A stretch of DNA of 64,000 nt. It comes from Agrocybe praecox. Taxonomy: Eukaryota; Basidiomycota; Agaricomycetes; Agaricales; Agrocybaceae. The position numbers and the translations under genes are program-made. Below the pieces are notes generated by a model. That model was not told the origin of the DNA. It did no database searches and saw only the letters and a list, made by a program, of their open reading frames with translations. Location of the stretch: the NCBI GenBank assembly GCA_964017145.1, contig OZ024848.1, positions 570,501 to 634,500 on the forward strand, in the 5' to 3' direction. Positions 1 through 9,347 of this stretch are shown here, in pieces. Within the stretch, counting starts at the first letter, position 1. Each line of letters opens with the position of its first letter.

Positions 1-183
1 TGTCGCTGCCGTCGTCGTTGGGGAGTGGGGAGCGACGTGGTGGTGCGGGACGAAGTGGTGGTGGTGGTGGGAGAGAAACAGGTGAGGTGGCAACCAAACG
101 GCGTTGCCATCAGTCACGTTTGAGCCGTGCCGAGACATGCCGAAAAAGGTGGTATGTATACCTCACGTTTTAAATGTTTCTAT
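1..183. other. GC- and GT-rich low-complexity flank, no gene seen
   Basis: The first 120 bases are rich in GTGGTGG and GTCGTCG motifs. The open frames here are short, and none has a start, composition or motif I can support as coding. Similar CGACGA-type low-complexity DNA occurs near 33.5-33.85 kb. Confidence 0.4.
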
Positions 184-270
184 AAGCCTTTGTGGCACAG
201 GTGGTATATCGTGCACCCTCGGCGTTCTCGGGGTCGAGCGTTCGATTCTCGCTGGTGCGCTTTTTTTTTA
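184..270 (+). other. tRNA-like pol III unit (tRNA pseudogene or SINE head)
   Basis: An A-box match (TGGCACAGGTGG, 193-204) and a B-box match (GTTCGATTC, 240-248) are spaced as in a tRNA gene and followed by a run of nine T at 261-269, the usual pol III terminator. A D-stem (GCAC with GTGC) can form. A 5-bp stem around a 7-base anticodon-type loop can also form, but U33 is missing from that loop. The acceptor strands do not pair and the T-stem has two mismatches, so this is not a functional tRNA. A tRNA-derived SINE head is the main alternative. Confidence 0.4.
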
Positions 271-304
271 TTCCTATTAACAATTAAAATAAGAGCAATG
301 GTGC

Positions 305-654
305 CCTCAATCTAATTGGATTCCATCGTATTCCATTGGAATGGCCTCAAACGGGTCATATCTAATGGTATATAGTGTATTTCTAGTGGATTCCGGCCAA
401 TTTGTCTGCTATATGTTGGATTCCACTTGGATTCTACCTAAATTCCACCTACATTCCGCACATTCTGCTGGAACCAAGGTGGAATATTCCACCTGGAATG
501 GGTAATTCAACGGATTCCAGTTGGAATCCTGGTGGAATCCATGGTGGGTCCTCCCATACAAAATGGCAGAGAATTGTGTCTTGAAATTCACTCTGGAATC
601 CACTGGAATCCATCCTGAATCCTGGAATGAACCTGGATTCCAATGAGAAAAGGG
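305..654. repeat. GGATTCC/GGAATCC-rich repeat block
   Basis: About a dozen copies of GGATTCC or its complement GGAATCC lie within 350 bases, in both orientations and often extended to TGGATTCCA or TGGAATCCA. The block abuts the broken 3' side of gypsy element 1 near 655. It could be a non-autonomous DNA transposon whose inside is built from a repeated transposase-binding motif; no terminal repeats or target duplication could be defined. Confidence 0.55.
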
Positions 655-1311
655 GGGGGAGGGTAAAGACCTCGGGAGATGGTTAGATGATTCTGGGAGT
701 CCCGCTAGTCGTTGAAAAGTTCTGATATTGAGGACGGAGGGGTTCGGTACTGATAGTTGTTCAGGTGTCGTAGCGGGTTTCATTTGCGGTTCGTCGGGTT
801 CTTCATTATGTTGGTCAACGACGATGAAGGGGACGGAAGGCGTTCGGCTAGGGTTCGGATCGGGGGTTTCTTCGTTGGTGGCTTCTTTCGGAGGTGTTCG
901 TACGTAGATGTCGGTGTCGTCGTCTGGAGTAGGTTCTCTGGTATCAGGAAAGGTGATGGGGTTCGTCGGATGTCCGGGTGGATAGGGAGAGGGTACGTTC
1001 CCTCGGATCGGTCGATGTTCGTTGGCGTAATAGATTCTTCGTTGTTCCCAGAAATTCTGGGTGTGATTGCCCAAGCCTTCCCAACACAGGGCGTCGAGGC
1101 GTAGGGCTGCTAGTCGTCGGAGTTCGTTCAGGTGTTTCGTCTGTTGATGGATTTCGTTTTCGATATCGAGGAGAGTAGCAAGGGAATCGTTGTATCGTTC
1201 GAGGGGTGCGACAAGACTAAAGAGAGCTTGTCGGTCAAGGAAGTTCTGGGAGGAATGATGGAATTCGGTGTAACCGATGACAAAGTCGTTTTGAGCGTTC
1301 TGTTGGGCCAT
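655..1311 (-). CDS. Gypsy ORF4 (accessory protein), truncated
   Basis: ORF4 starts at the ATG at 1311 (MAQQNAQ...) and is broken near 655, where the frame continues into the GGATTCC repeat until a stop at 409. The N-terminal 100 residues (motifs EFHHSSQ, DRQALF, DSLATLLDIENEIHQQ, LDALCWEGLG) closely match ORF4 of elements 2 and 3 and look helical or coiled-coil. A Pro/Thr/Asp-rich stretch (IPSPYP-like, PTPDDD) follows. The C-terminal zinc knuckle present in the other copies is lost here. I know no named domain for this protein. A structural Gag-like or nucleic-acid-binding role is inferred from the knuckle in its relatives. Confidence 0.65.
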
Positions 1312-1331
1312 GTTAAGATCGAGAGGATGAT

Positions 1332-1661
1332 TCAGTAGTAGAGCGAGTATCGTTGGTAGTGAATTCGGTTCTGGGTGGTAAAGACAGGAATCATCCTGCT
1401 TATATGTTCTTCTTTGATCGGTTTGAGTTTGGGAACGTGTTTCTTGAACGGGATTCTTCGATTCTTGCGTTTGCATGGAGGTGGAGGTGGGAATTCTTTG
1501 TCGAAGGTTAGGCTGATTTGCCTTGCTCTAGACGTGCGGTGGAGTGTCTGAGTCAAGGTGATCCAATCGGAGAGAAGGGTAGAGGGTTGATATGAAAAGG
1601 GGTCGTCTTCCAGCTGTTTGTGAAGTAGTGATAGGTTTTTGGGATTCAGTTCAGAGCGCAT
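1332..1661 (-). CDS. Gypsy ORF3 (small basic accessory ORF)
   Basis: This 109-codon frame lies between the pol stop (1701) and ORF4. Its C-terminal half is basic (CKRKNRRIPFKKHVPKLKP) and aligns with the end of ORF3 in element 3 (IPCVKCKAKRFTKKKFTP), including the spacing to a final NR...Y segment. The acidic middle of the element 3 protein is shorter or absent here. Its 3' end comes just before the ORF4 ATG, the arrangement also seen in element 3. No known family is recognised. Conservation in position and C-terminal sequence across separate elements argues that it is a real ORF. Confidence 0.5.
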   Translation of the reverse strand: MRSELNPKNLSLLHKQLEDDPFSYQPSTLLSDWITLTQTLHRTSRARQISLTFDKEFPPPPPCKRKNRRIPFKKHVPKLKPIKEEHISRMIPVFTTQNRIHYQRYSLYY

Positions 1662-1700
1662 GGTGAGTCGTGTGTAGTGGTTCGAGGTGAAGGGTTGGTT

Positions 1701-4700
1701 TTAGCGAGTGATGGGGAGTTCGTTTCGTCGTTGGTATTCATTTAAAATCTTTCGTCCGGTTGATCCGAACATTTCTTGGGGTTCCCATGAGTTGTTGCTG
1801 ACGGAGTAACCGGCCCATTTGACGAGGTATTTATACTTCTGGGGTTTTCCTTTCTGGGGTCGTCCTTGTTTTCGGTGAGATTTGATCGATTCGATTTCGT
1901 AATGTTCTTCTTCATTAATGAGTTCGGGTGGTGGTTCCGGGAAATTGGGTCCGTAGGTTTCGTTTTCGGTGTAAGGTGTGAGGAGGGAGGCGTGAAACAC
2001 GTCATGGATCCTCCAGCTTTTCGGTAGTTCGAGTTTGAAGGATAAGGGTCCTTTAATTTCCGTGATTTTGAAGGGTCCTTCTCTTTTTGGTGAGAGCTTC
2101 TTGTTGCTTCGTGTTTTCAGGTTCTTGGCTTCGAGCCAGACCTCCTGTCCGAGTTTGAAGGTGATCGGTTTTCCTTTTCTTCTGGTGAGCATTCGTGCTC
2201 GTGCTAGTTCGTGTGCTGCATGGGCTTCTTCTCGATCTCGTGTGAGATTCTTCAATCTTTCTTCCACGGAGGGAAACTTCGTGTTTTCGAAGGTCGTCGG
2301 TATGGCTAAGGGTTCTATTCCTAGCATTAAGGCGAACGGTGATTTCTGTCTGTCTGAATGTCGTCTGTCGTTATGAGTGAATTCGAGTGTGGGAAGGGCG
2401 TCCTTCCACGTTTCGGGGTTCGCTGAGCAGAATATCGCAATGTATGCTTCGATTTCTTGATTGAATCTTTCGGTAGTTCCGTCGGCCTGTGGATGATAGG
2501 CGGTCGTTAATTTCGATTCGATTCCTAATTGTTTTAGGAGTTCTCTGAATGCTTTCGCGGCGAATTGTGGTCCTCTGTCGGAGATCATTGAGTCAGGTAG
2601 TCCAAATCGTTTGTAAAGGTGTTCTATGAGGAGTTTTCCTGCCCCTTCTTCCGTCAGGGTCTTCGAACAGGGGATGAAAATTGCCCCTTTTGTAAGTCCG
2701 TGGTCCACCACGGATAAGATCGAGTCGTATCCGTCGATTTCGGGTAAGTCGGTGATCATATCCATGGAGCAGTTCGCGAATGGCCTGTTAGAAGTTGCGC
2801 CTTTAATGGGTTGGAAGGCGGGTTTCGTCGGATTTCTGTTGATTTTGAATTGTTGACAAGGTCCGCATCCTTTTACGTAGTTCTTTACGAACATACGCAT
2901 TCCGGGCCACCAATAGTACTTTCTGATGGCATTAAAGGTTTCTATTTCTCCGGGGTGTCCGGCAGTCATCGTATCGTGGTAACTCTTCACGATGGTTCTT
3001 CTCAGTTCAGCGTCATTGGGAATGTAGTTTTTTCCTTGATAGAAGAGTATGTTCTTTCCTTGAAAGTCTTCTACCGTCCAGTCGGTGAGTTTGTCGTGGA
3101 GTTCGGTTGGTCCGGTTTCTAGTAAAAGTTTGATTGCATTGGCGGCGTCGAGGTCGAGTTTGTCGGAGTTCGCAATCTTTTTTTGGAGTTCGGTGTCGAT
3201 TAGGTTGATAAACAGGTTCTCTGATAAGAGAACTTTGTTTTCGTTGTCGTGGTCTTCTTCGGGACATAAGTCCGGTCTTCTAGACAGTGCATCAGATTGT
3301 ATCATTTTCGGTCCTGGGGTGTGTACGAGTTTGATGTTGAATTCTGAGAGGTACAGGGACCAACGTGCCTGTCTTCTGTTCAGTTTCTGGGCGCTTCTGA
3401 AGTAAGTCAGGTTTTTGTGGTCTGATAGAATGGTTGTTTCGAATATGGATCCTTGGATGTAGTGTCTCCATTCTTGTAGAGCTCGGATGATTGCTAGAAG
3501 TTCTCTGTCGTAGATTTCGTAGTTTCGTTCGGGTTCGGTGAAGGTCTTCGATATGAAGGCGCAGGGATGTCGGTTTCCATTGTTGTCTAATTGAGTGAGT
3601 ACAGCTCCTGATGCGTATTTCGATGCGTCGGATTCGATTTGGAAAGGTTTCGTGGTGTCGGGCATCATTAGTACGGGTTCTTCGGTAAATTTCTGTTTAA
3701 GAGATTCAAATGCCTTTTGAGCGTTATCGTTCCATAGGAAGGATTTCCCTTTCTGGAGAAGTTCGTTGAGGGGTTTGGCGAGATCCGAGTATCTTCGAAT
3801 GAATTTTCTATAAAAGTTTCCGAATCCTAGGAAGGATCGTACTTGTTTTACGGTCTTCGGGACTGGCCATTCACTGATCCCTTTCAATTTTGTCGGGTCC
3901 ATAGAGATCTTTCCTTCTTCAATGATCATTCCTAGGTAGTCGATCTTGGTTTTTCCAAACTCGCACTTCTCTGGTTTAAGGAAGAGGTCGTTTTCTTGAA
4001 GGCGTTGGAGGACCTTTCGGGTGATCTCGTCAAGTTTCTTTTTATCTTTTGAGAAGATAAGAATATCGTCCATATAGACTATGATTAATCCTTCGGAAAT
4101 CAGATCTTTGAAGATGTGGTCCATCATTGCTTGGAAGGTGGCTGGAGAGTTGCACATTCCAAAGAACATGACGGTAGGTTCGAATAATCCGCGGTTGGTT
4201 TTGAAAGCGGCTTTCCATTCGTCTCCTTTCTTGATTCGGATATTGTTATACCCCCATCGAACGTCCATTTTGGTGAAGAATTTGGCCCCTTTGAGTTTGT
4301 CCAATAATTCGGAGATGAGAGGCAAGGGGTACGCGTTTTTGACGGTCCATTCGTTCAGGTATCGATAATCTTGGCAAGGTCTCAATTTTCCATCTTTCTT
4401 TGATACGAAGAAAAATGGTGAGGCCATTGGTGATTTCGATGGTCGAATATATCCTTTGGCTAGTTGTTCGTCTAAGAAAGAATCCAATTCTCTCGTTTCT
4501 TGAGGAGTAAGATTGTATGATTTGAAGGATTTAGGTTCGAATCCTTCCTTCATTTCTATCTTGTGATCCCAGGGCTTCGAGGTGGGGAAACGGTTTGAAG
4601 CTTTTTCGTCAAACACTTTGAGGAAGTCGTGGAATTGTTTTGGGACCACTTCTTTTGCCGGTTTCTTTATTTTGACTTCTTCGTGCTTCTGCGCTAGGGT

Positions 4701-5297
4701 TTGAGAAGCAGTAGTTTTTGCTCTGATCCATTCTGGTTCGGGGACTTCTCCGTTGATGAATTGGAGAAGGAGATCGAAGTCGTTGTCTTCCTCTACGTTG
4801 GGTTCTTTTCTAGGTTTGTTTTTCTTCACGAAGATCCTTCGAGTTTCTTGAGTTTTGATCCTCCAGGAAACGTGACCGGTCTCCCAGTCGATGATTGGAT
4901 TGTTTTCTCGGAACCAGGGTAATCCGAGAATGATCTTCTGTTTTCCTAATCCGGTGCAATAGAAGGATTCCCATTTGGTTCTTCCTCCGACGGTCATTAG
5001 GATTTTGACGTAATGGGTGATCGTTCCCTTTTTGTTAAGGGTTCCATCTACATTATAGACGTCAAGTGCCTTTTTCAGGGCTATTTTCGGAATTTTTAAT
5101 TTCCGTCGATATTCTTCGTCGATGAATTTTCCGGATGCTCCGGTATCAGCGAGTGCTTCGGTTTTTTCGGCGATTTTTGATGTACTTGTGGTAAAAGAAA
5201 TTGGGATGTATAATGATTTTTTATCTATACGAGCGACAAGTACGTGTGAAATATGAAAGGAGGGAGAGACTGACGCCGGGGCAGATCTCCCATTCAA
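1701..5297 (-). CDS. pol: Pol polyprotein: protease, RT, RNase H, integrase, chromodomain
   Basis: This open frame of 1198 codons has no break. It shows an aspartic protease (DTGAS at residue 51), reverse transcriptase with YMDD at 408-411, and RNase H (acidic residues near 557, 599 and 626). The integrase has an HHCC finger (H774, H781, C811, C814) and a catalytic triad D846, D907, E943 with D35E spacing. A C-terminal chromodomain (about 1130-1192, WAGY, WEP) typically guides chromoviruses to heterochromatin. The frame has no ATG at its head; it is offset by -1 from gag and overlaps the gag stop, so it is expected to be made as Gag-Pol by frameshifting at 5297-5303. It is the only complete pol in the window. 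Confidence 0.93.
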   Translation of the reverse strand: MNGRSAPASVSPSFHISHVLVARIDKKSLYIPISFTTSTSKIAEKTEALADTGASGKFIDEEYRRKLKIPKIALKKALDVYNVDGTLNKKGTITHYVKILMTVGGRTKWESFYCTGLGKQKIILGLPWFRENNPIIDWETGHVSWRIKTQETRRIFVKKNKPRKEPNVEEDNDFDLLLQFINGEVPEPEWIRAKTTASQTLAQKHEEVKIKKPAKEVVPKQFHDFLKVFDEKASNRFPTSKPWDHKIEMKEGFEPKSFKSYNLTPQETRELDSFLDEQLAKGYIRPSKSPMASPFFFVSKKDGKLRPCQDYRYLNEWTVKNAYPLPLISELLDKLKGAKFFTKMDVRWGYNNIRIKKGDEWKAAFKTNRGLFEPTVMFFGMCNSPATFQAMMDHIFKDLISEGLIIVYMDDILIFSKDKKKLDEITRKVLQRLQENDLFLKPEKCEFGKTKIDYLGMIIEEGKISMDPTKLKGISEWPVPKTVKQVRSFLGFGNFYRKFIRRYSDLAKPLNELLQKGKSFLWNDNAQKAFESLKQKFTEEPVLMMPDTTKPFQIESDASKYASGAVLTQLDNNGNRHPCAFISKTFTEPERNYEIYDRELLAIIRALQEWRHYIQGSIFETTILSDHKNLTYFRSAQKLNRRQARWSLYLSEFNIKLVHTPGPKMIQSDALSRRPDLCPEEDHDNENKVLLSENLFINLIDTELQKKIANSDKLDLDAANAIKLLLETGPTELHDKLTDWTVEDFQGKNILFYQGKNYIPNDAELRRTIVKSYHDTMTAGHPGEIETFNAIRKYYWWPGMRMFVKNYVKGCGPCQQFKINRNPTKPAFQPIKGATSNRPFANCSMDMITDLPEIDGYDSILSVVDHGLTKGAIFIPCSKTLTEEGAGKLLIEHLYKRFGLPDSMISDRGPQFAAKAFRELLKQLGIESKLTTAYHPQADGTTERFNQEIEAYIAIFCSANPETWKDALPTLEFTHNDRRHSDRQKSPFALMLGIEPLAIPTTFENTKFPSVEERLKNLTRDREEAHAAHELARARMLTRRKGKPITFKLGQEVWLEAKNLKTRSNKKLSPKREGPFKITEIKGPLSFKLELPKSWRIHDVFHASLLTPYTENETYGPNFPEPPPELINEEEHYEIESIKSHRKQGRPQKGKPQKYKYLVKWAGYSVSNNSWEPQEMFGSTGRKILNEYQRRNELPITR

Positions 5298-6415
5298 AAA
5301 CCCGCTTCTTCCTCTTCTTCTTCTGCTACTGTGCCTTCCATGTCTTCTGCTTCGAAAGCGGAAAGGAGAAGTTGCTTCCTTTCTTCGGCGGACAAGGCTC
5401 GAATTTGTGAGGAAAGGTCTTTCGTGGCGGATTTCTTGTGGTTGTTGTTGTTGTTGTTGTTGTTACGAGGGTTGTTGCCTCGATGGTTCGGGTTTGGATT
5501 TTCTCGACGATAGGTGTTGGAGTTGTTGTTGTAGGAGGGGCGAGTGCCTCGTGGTTTCGGGCAGTCTCTCGCGAGATGTCCGATTCCTTTGCAGTTGAAG
5601 CAGGCGCCTTTCTTCATGAGGGCGGTGCGTTCGTCGATGTTCATGGCATCTACGTCCATGGCGTCGGGGTCTCTTTCGGTTCGTCGTTGATAGTTGTTGT
5701 TCGAGAAGTAGTACTGTTTGTCTCGAGGGACGTAGTTGTTGTTGTTGTTGTTGTTGTTTCCTCGGTTGTTGTTAGTTGCGGGTCCTTTTTGGTTGAAGGC
5801 CGTTTCTCCTTTGGTTCGATTAGGTGGGCCTCTGTTGAAGGCTGCACGGAGTCGGCGATACTTGTTGTCGGCTTTAATGGCCGCATCGTACCATTCGTTG
5901 AGGTCTTTGGGATCTGAGGCGAGATCGATTCTTTCCCTGATATGTTCGGGAAGGGAGTTTTCGAAATAAGTGATGATATTCTTTTCCTCGTTTATGTCAG
6001 CGTCGACGACGAGGTTTTTGAATTTCGCGACATGTTCTTCTCCTGTTTCGTTCTTCATTTTGATGCGTTGAAGTTCGTGTAGGGCGTCTTGTTCGATGTT
6101 GATGCCTGCGAAGGCTTTCTTAAGTTCGTCTTCGAAGGTATTCCAAGTTCCGTAGTTGATGTCTGTTTTCGCTTTTGTTGCGGCTCCTTTTTTTGCTGTG
6201 ATGAAGGATCTTCGCCAAGCATTCGCGTCTCCTTTGGTAAGGTAGGTGAGGGTAAAGACGATTTTGGATTTGTCGGTTTTGAAGGATTCGGGATTTCCGG
6301 ACATGTAAAGGTCAAGAAGTTGAGTGAAATCGATGAACTTTTTCTTATCCCCGTCGTATTCAAAGGGGAGTCTGAGTCGGTAGGCCTTGTCGTCAGTGGG
6401 AGTGGGGGTGGTCAT
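5294..6415 (-). CDS. gag: Gag with CCHC zinc knuckle
   Basis: This 373-residue protein starts with an ATG 203 bases inside the LTR boundary. The N-terminal two thirds resemble the capsid domain of fungal Ty3 Gag (FDYxG-like start, conserved Trp/Phe positions, LPEHIRERID). Asn-rich linkers flank a nucleocapsid knuckle CFNCKGIGHLARDC, which fits CX2CX4HX4C, and the tail is acidic. It ends at TGA 5294-5296, directly after a slippery heptamer. Gag would package the element RNA in the cytoplasm. The Asn repeats are encoded by AAC/AAT runs, seen as GTT runs on the plus strand. Confidence 0.9.
   Translation of the reverse strand: MTTPTPTDDKAYRLRLPFEYDGDKKKFIDFTQLLDLYMSGNPESFKTDKSKIVFTLTYLTKGDANAWRRSFITAKKGAATKAKTDINYGTWNTFEDELKKAFAGINIEQDALHELQRIKMKNETGEEHVAKFKNLVVDADINEEKNIITYFENSLPEHIRERIDLASDPKDLNEWYDAAIKADNKYRRLRAAFNRGPPNRTKGETAFNQKGPATNNNRGNNNNNNNNYVPRDKQYYFSNNNYQRRTERDPDAMDVDAMNIDERTALMKKGACFNCKGIGHLARDCPKPRGTRPSYNNNSNTYRRENPNPNHRGNNPRNNNNNNNNHKKSATKDLSSQIRALSAEERKQLLLSAFEAEDMEGTVAEEEEEEAGF
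5297..5303 (-). promoter_or_regulatory. -1 ribosomal frameshift site GGGTTTT
   Basis: On the minus strand the gag codons GCG GGT TTT TGA contain G GGT TTT, a canonical X XXY YYZ heptamer, immediately followed by the gag stop. A -1 slip puts the ribosome exactly into the pol frame (TTG AAT GGG...). Element 2 has GAGTTTT at the same place. No downstream pseudoknot was worked out. Confidence 0.7.
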
Positions 6416-6617
6416 GATGAGTGGAGTGAAAGGGATGGTGAAGGGGATGGTCTTCGTAAGTGGGGAAAGTATGGGCGTTGTTTCTCCGGAGGGGGGAGGG
6501 GTTTCTTCTTCTTTCTGAGTTCTTGGCGTTAGCCAAAGTTCTTCGTGTTTGGTGGAAATGGTGGATAGTCTCTACGTTCAGGTTTGGTAGAGAGGGTTTT
6601 TGGTGAACTAGTTCTTT

Positions 6618-6976
6618 TGTTACGACACAAGCCGTTTCGTATGTGTACAACTCCCAGAGTTTACACCGAAAAGGCTATAGGCGTAGGCTTCTTGGTTCTT
6701 CGTTCGAGTTTCGAGTAATGAAACTGTAGTATTCTCAAGAACTAGTTAAAGAACAAGAGAGTATCGTACTACGTATTTATAATAAAGAGGCATGCGTGAA
6801 AGGCACCGTAAAGGTGCGGTAATCGTTCGTAAGAAATGAGGAGAAAAGCATTGTAACAATGCGGTGATCGTTCGATAAGAAACACTCCGTGAAGGTGTGG
6901 CAGTCGTTCTGTAAAGGCGAGGCAGTGAAACGGTAAAGAAATGAAAAAGAGTCGGCCTGCGTATGTGTTCGTAACA
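6618..6976 (-). repeat. 5' LTR of element 1
   Basis: It begins TGTTACGA and ends TCGTAACA, the same terminal inverted heptamer as the LTRs of elements 2 and 3, and contains a TATTTATAATAAAG region near 6775-6790. Length is 359 bp. Position just upstream of gag identifies it as the 5' LTR. No partner LTR exists in the window. Confidence 0.85.
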
Positions 6977-7045
6977 GTTCGCCACTTAGGCTGGATACTT
7001 AATCCAAAGTCTTTTAATCACTTAGAAAGGGGACTCAATCCTAAA

Positions 7046-7240
7046 CTGGCCACTTAGGTGTCACTTAGACTATTTGCCACTTAGGCAGGGAACTTATCCC
7101 TCGGAACGGGCCACTTAGGCGTCACTTAGACAATTTGCCACTTAGGCAGGGAACTTATCCCTAGGAACGGGCCACTTAGGCGTCACTTAGACAATTCTTG
7201 CCACTTAGGCGGGTATTAAGCTTTATGTCACTTAAGACAG
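7046..7240. repeat. 61-bp tandem repeat with CACTTAGG motifs
   Basis: The unit containing GCCACTTAGGCAGGGAAC starts at 7076 and 7137, a 61-bp period, with partial units on both sides (ending near 7240). Each unit holds two or three CACTTAG motifs. The same motif continues in degenerate form from 6983. It lies against the LTR of element 1 and could be the end of an unrelated element. Confidence 0.7.
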
Positions 7241-8500
7241 AGGAAACTTTATCCCAATACATTTATTTAGGTTCCTCGAGAACTCTACAAGTTAACTCAA
7301 GTCGCTCAACTAACGCCAAGATGCTCAAATGACACGGTAGGTAGTCTGTTCAATAAAACCAACTCTCGCGGAGATTTATTAGGTACCAAAGGTCGATCCT
7401 AGGAGTTTGCAACTCAATGCGCGTTCCTTGAATGTGGACAACTGGGTTCTAGTTTATCTGGGGTGCTACGGTAATTTACAGGCTGCTTATATACTGCTAG
7501 GTTTCGGAAAATACAGGAATACTTGGAGCGGATCGGAAATGCTCGGAAAATACAGGAAATAATATTATTGGTTAACGCTAGGTAACTCCACTCGATGCAT
7601 AAGCAACCAGTAGGTACCATGCGTGTTTTTGTATACCCTCGGAAGGGTTCGTATGGTTGGGCAAGTCGCTGACTCGAGCATGGCGCTCCGAGGGCGCTTA
7701 TTCGCATTAGCCGACGATCATTGATCGACGTCGTAGGGTCCGAAGCATCGGAGTACCGTGGTATTGTATGGATCTACAATCCTCGGCTCCACAACTGCCG
7801 TTTAAGGTAACTGCGCATATCCGAGGGTCTTAAGACCATGTGTAAGCGTTCCTAGGAACTTCTCCTTTTAGGTTTATCAGCGATCTGACTCGAGCAGACG
7901 TCGGCAAGTCCTAATTGACATTACTAGTGCTTGTTTCGTCGTTTGCATAGTGCCCACTATGTTCCTAGGGACCAGTAATGTACTTTGTTAATGCTAGGAT
8001 CAGTCCTACCGCCTTGAGTTAGCGTTCCTAGGAACGTTGGCAGTAGTTTACATGTACTTTCATATGGTGGGAACTTTCCGTTTTCATATTAGGTAGATGT
8101 GGACGCATTGCGCACTGCGTAATAATAAGTGGCTATAGCACCGTTTAAGCTTATTATCAGCAGGCTCTAGCTTACATTCCTGATGGTTGAATATTATCCT
8201 AGGAGCCTTCGATCCTGCTGCATCGCTATTAAAGCGTTCCACGCATTTCCGAGGAACTACTATAACTAACTCTAGCATTCGTAAGGTTCGTCCTAGGGTT
8301 CGTAGAATGGTTTCCCCTAGCCAAACATGTAGCTATCCTCGCTCTGTACTTATGTAGACTTAATAATAAACGTGTTTATTATGCCGAAAATTAAGTAGGA
8401 TAGATACTTGGTTAAAGTTCAGTCACAGCCGAACACCGGTCGTATCACCGATGTTCAAATATGGAAGTTATTTCCTAATTGGGATGTTTCCGCTTTTTTA
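7241..8500. other. Non-coding stretch rich in TCCTAGGA palindromes
   Basis: I see no supportable gene in these 1260 bases. CCTAGG occurs at least six times, often as GTTCCTAGGAAC or close variants (about 7399, 7849, 7960, 8026, 8196, 8292). A short direct repeat CTCGGAAAATACAGGAA occurs near 7503-7560. It may be one or more non-autonomous elements; termini were not found. Confidence 0.45.
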
Positions 8501-9347
8501 TGGTGCCACTCACCTAGTCACCACCTAAAAATGACAGCGGCCAAATTGGTCGGGGTACAAATTGACTACCACTAACCCCACTGTGCCGGAGGGTACAGCA
8601 AATTTTTCAAGCGCCAACAAGGTTCGGTCAATCAAATCTATATGTTTTACTTGTACAAAAGTATTCTAGCAATTTTTGGGGTATACAAAAACATTAGGGA
8701 GGAAAATTGCTAAGCAAGTCTACGAATAATCATGACCCGTCATAAAAAATCTCAATTGCAAGCGGCACAAGCACAAGAGAAATTTCAGAAAATGACGAAC
8801 TCAAAAAACTGTGGGCTGGCGGTGTGAATAATCATGATTATGCGCAGTCAGACTGGTCAGGGTAGGGTGATTCAAGCGACGAAGAAATAGAGGAGTTGAA
8901 GGACAATGCATTATGCAGGAGTTTGAAGCCTATGGCATATGAGCATGAGCAGTTTCAAATAGCCAAGCACATCGTCACGGAGGTGAAAGAGAATCTGACC
9001 ATGAATGAAATCGAGTTGATTACGGGCAAAAATCTCACAAAAATAGACTGGAAGAAGGCCGAGAGCAATCGACATCTTGGTTTACAGGCAATTTGATTAA
9101 GTAATAGCCTATAGGTGTCACTATAAATAGTCTAAATTACTATATATGGACTATCTTATCTTATCTGGCCAATTTGGTGACACCGAATTTTATAACTCCG
9201 TCAGTTTTTGACCAATCAAAAAAGGTCTAGAAGATTTGTTCCCCTTGTCAAATGGAGTGTTTTCCCCAAAGGAATAAGAAAAAGGGAAAATTTTGCCGAC
9301 GCCATAAACTTTGTCACTTTTTGGTGGTGACTAGGCGAGTGGCACCA
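8501..9347. mobile_element. TA-flanked TIR element with ORF remnants
   Basis: The left end TGGTGCCACTCACCTAGTCA and the inverted right end TGGTGCCACTCGCCTAGTCA match over about 35 bases, and both ends are flanked by TA (8499-8500, 9348-9349). TA duplication fits the IS630/Tc1/mariner superfamily. Short broken reading frames remain inside (from ATG 8733, and 8896-9096), with no DDE motif visible. The element is therefore a decayed or internally deleted copy. Confidence 0.75.

Larger units (their letters stand above)
655..6976 (-). mobile_element. Ty3/gypsy chromovirus, element 1 (3'-truncated)
   Basis: This minus-strand LTR retrotransposon contains a 5' LTR (6618-6976), gag, pol and two further ORFs after pol. 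Pol order is protease, reverse transcriptase, RNase H, integrase, chromodomain, as in chromoviruses. Its 3' end is missing: ORF4 runs into the GGATTCC block near 655 and no second LTR is seen. Gag, pol and ORF3 are open throughout, unlike elements 2 and 3. It is a different subfamily from those two, judged by clear divergence along the proteins and an LTR of 359 rather than 338 bp. Confidence 0.9.

Noticed and set aside
5331..6532. Val- and Leu-rich plus-strand frames opposite gag
   Set aside because: They are the complement of Asn-rich gag codons; gag has the zinc knuckle and capsid features.
6618..6976. Pairing the element 1 LTR with the LTR at 10621 as one element
   Set aside because: Lengths (359 and 338) and sequences differ clearly, and 10621 pairs with 18522 by near-identity and matching ACTCG duplications.
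6977..7240. CACTTAGG tandem repeats considered as a CRISPR-like array
   Set aside because: Units are contiguous and degenerate without unique spacers, and the genome is eukaryotic.
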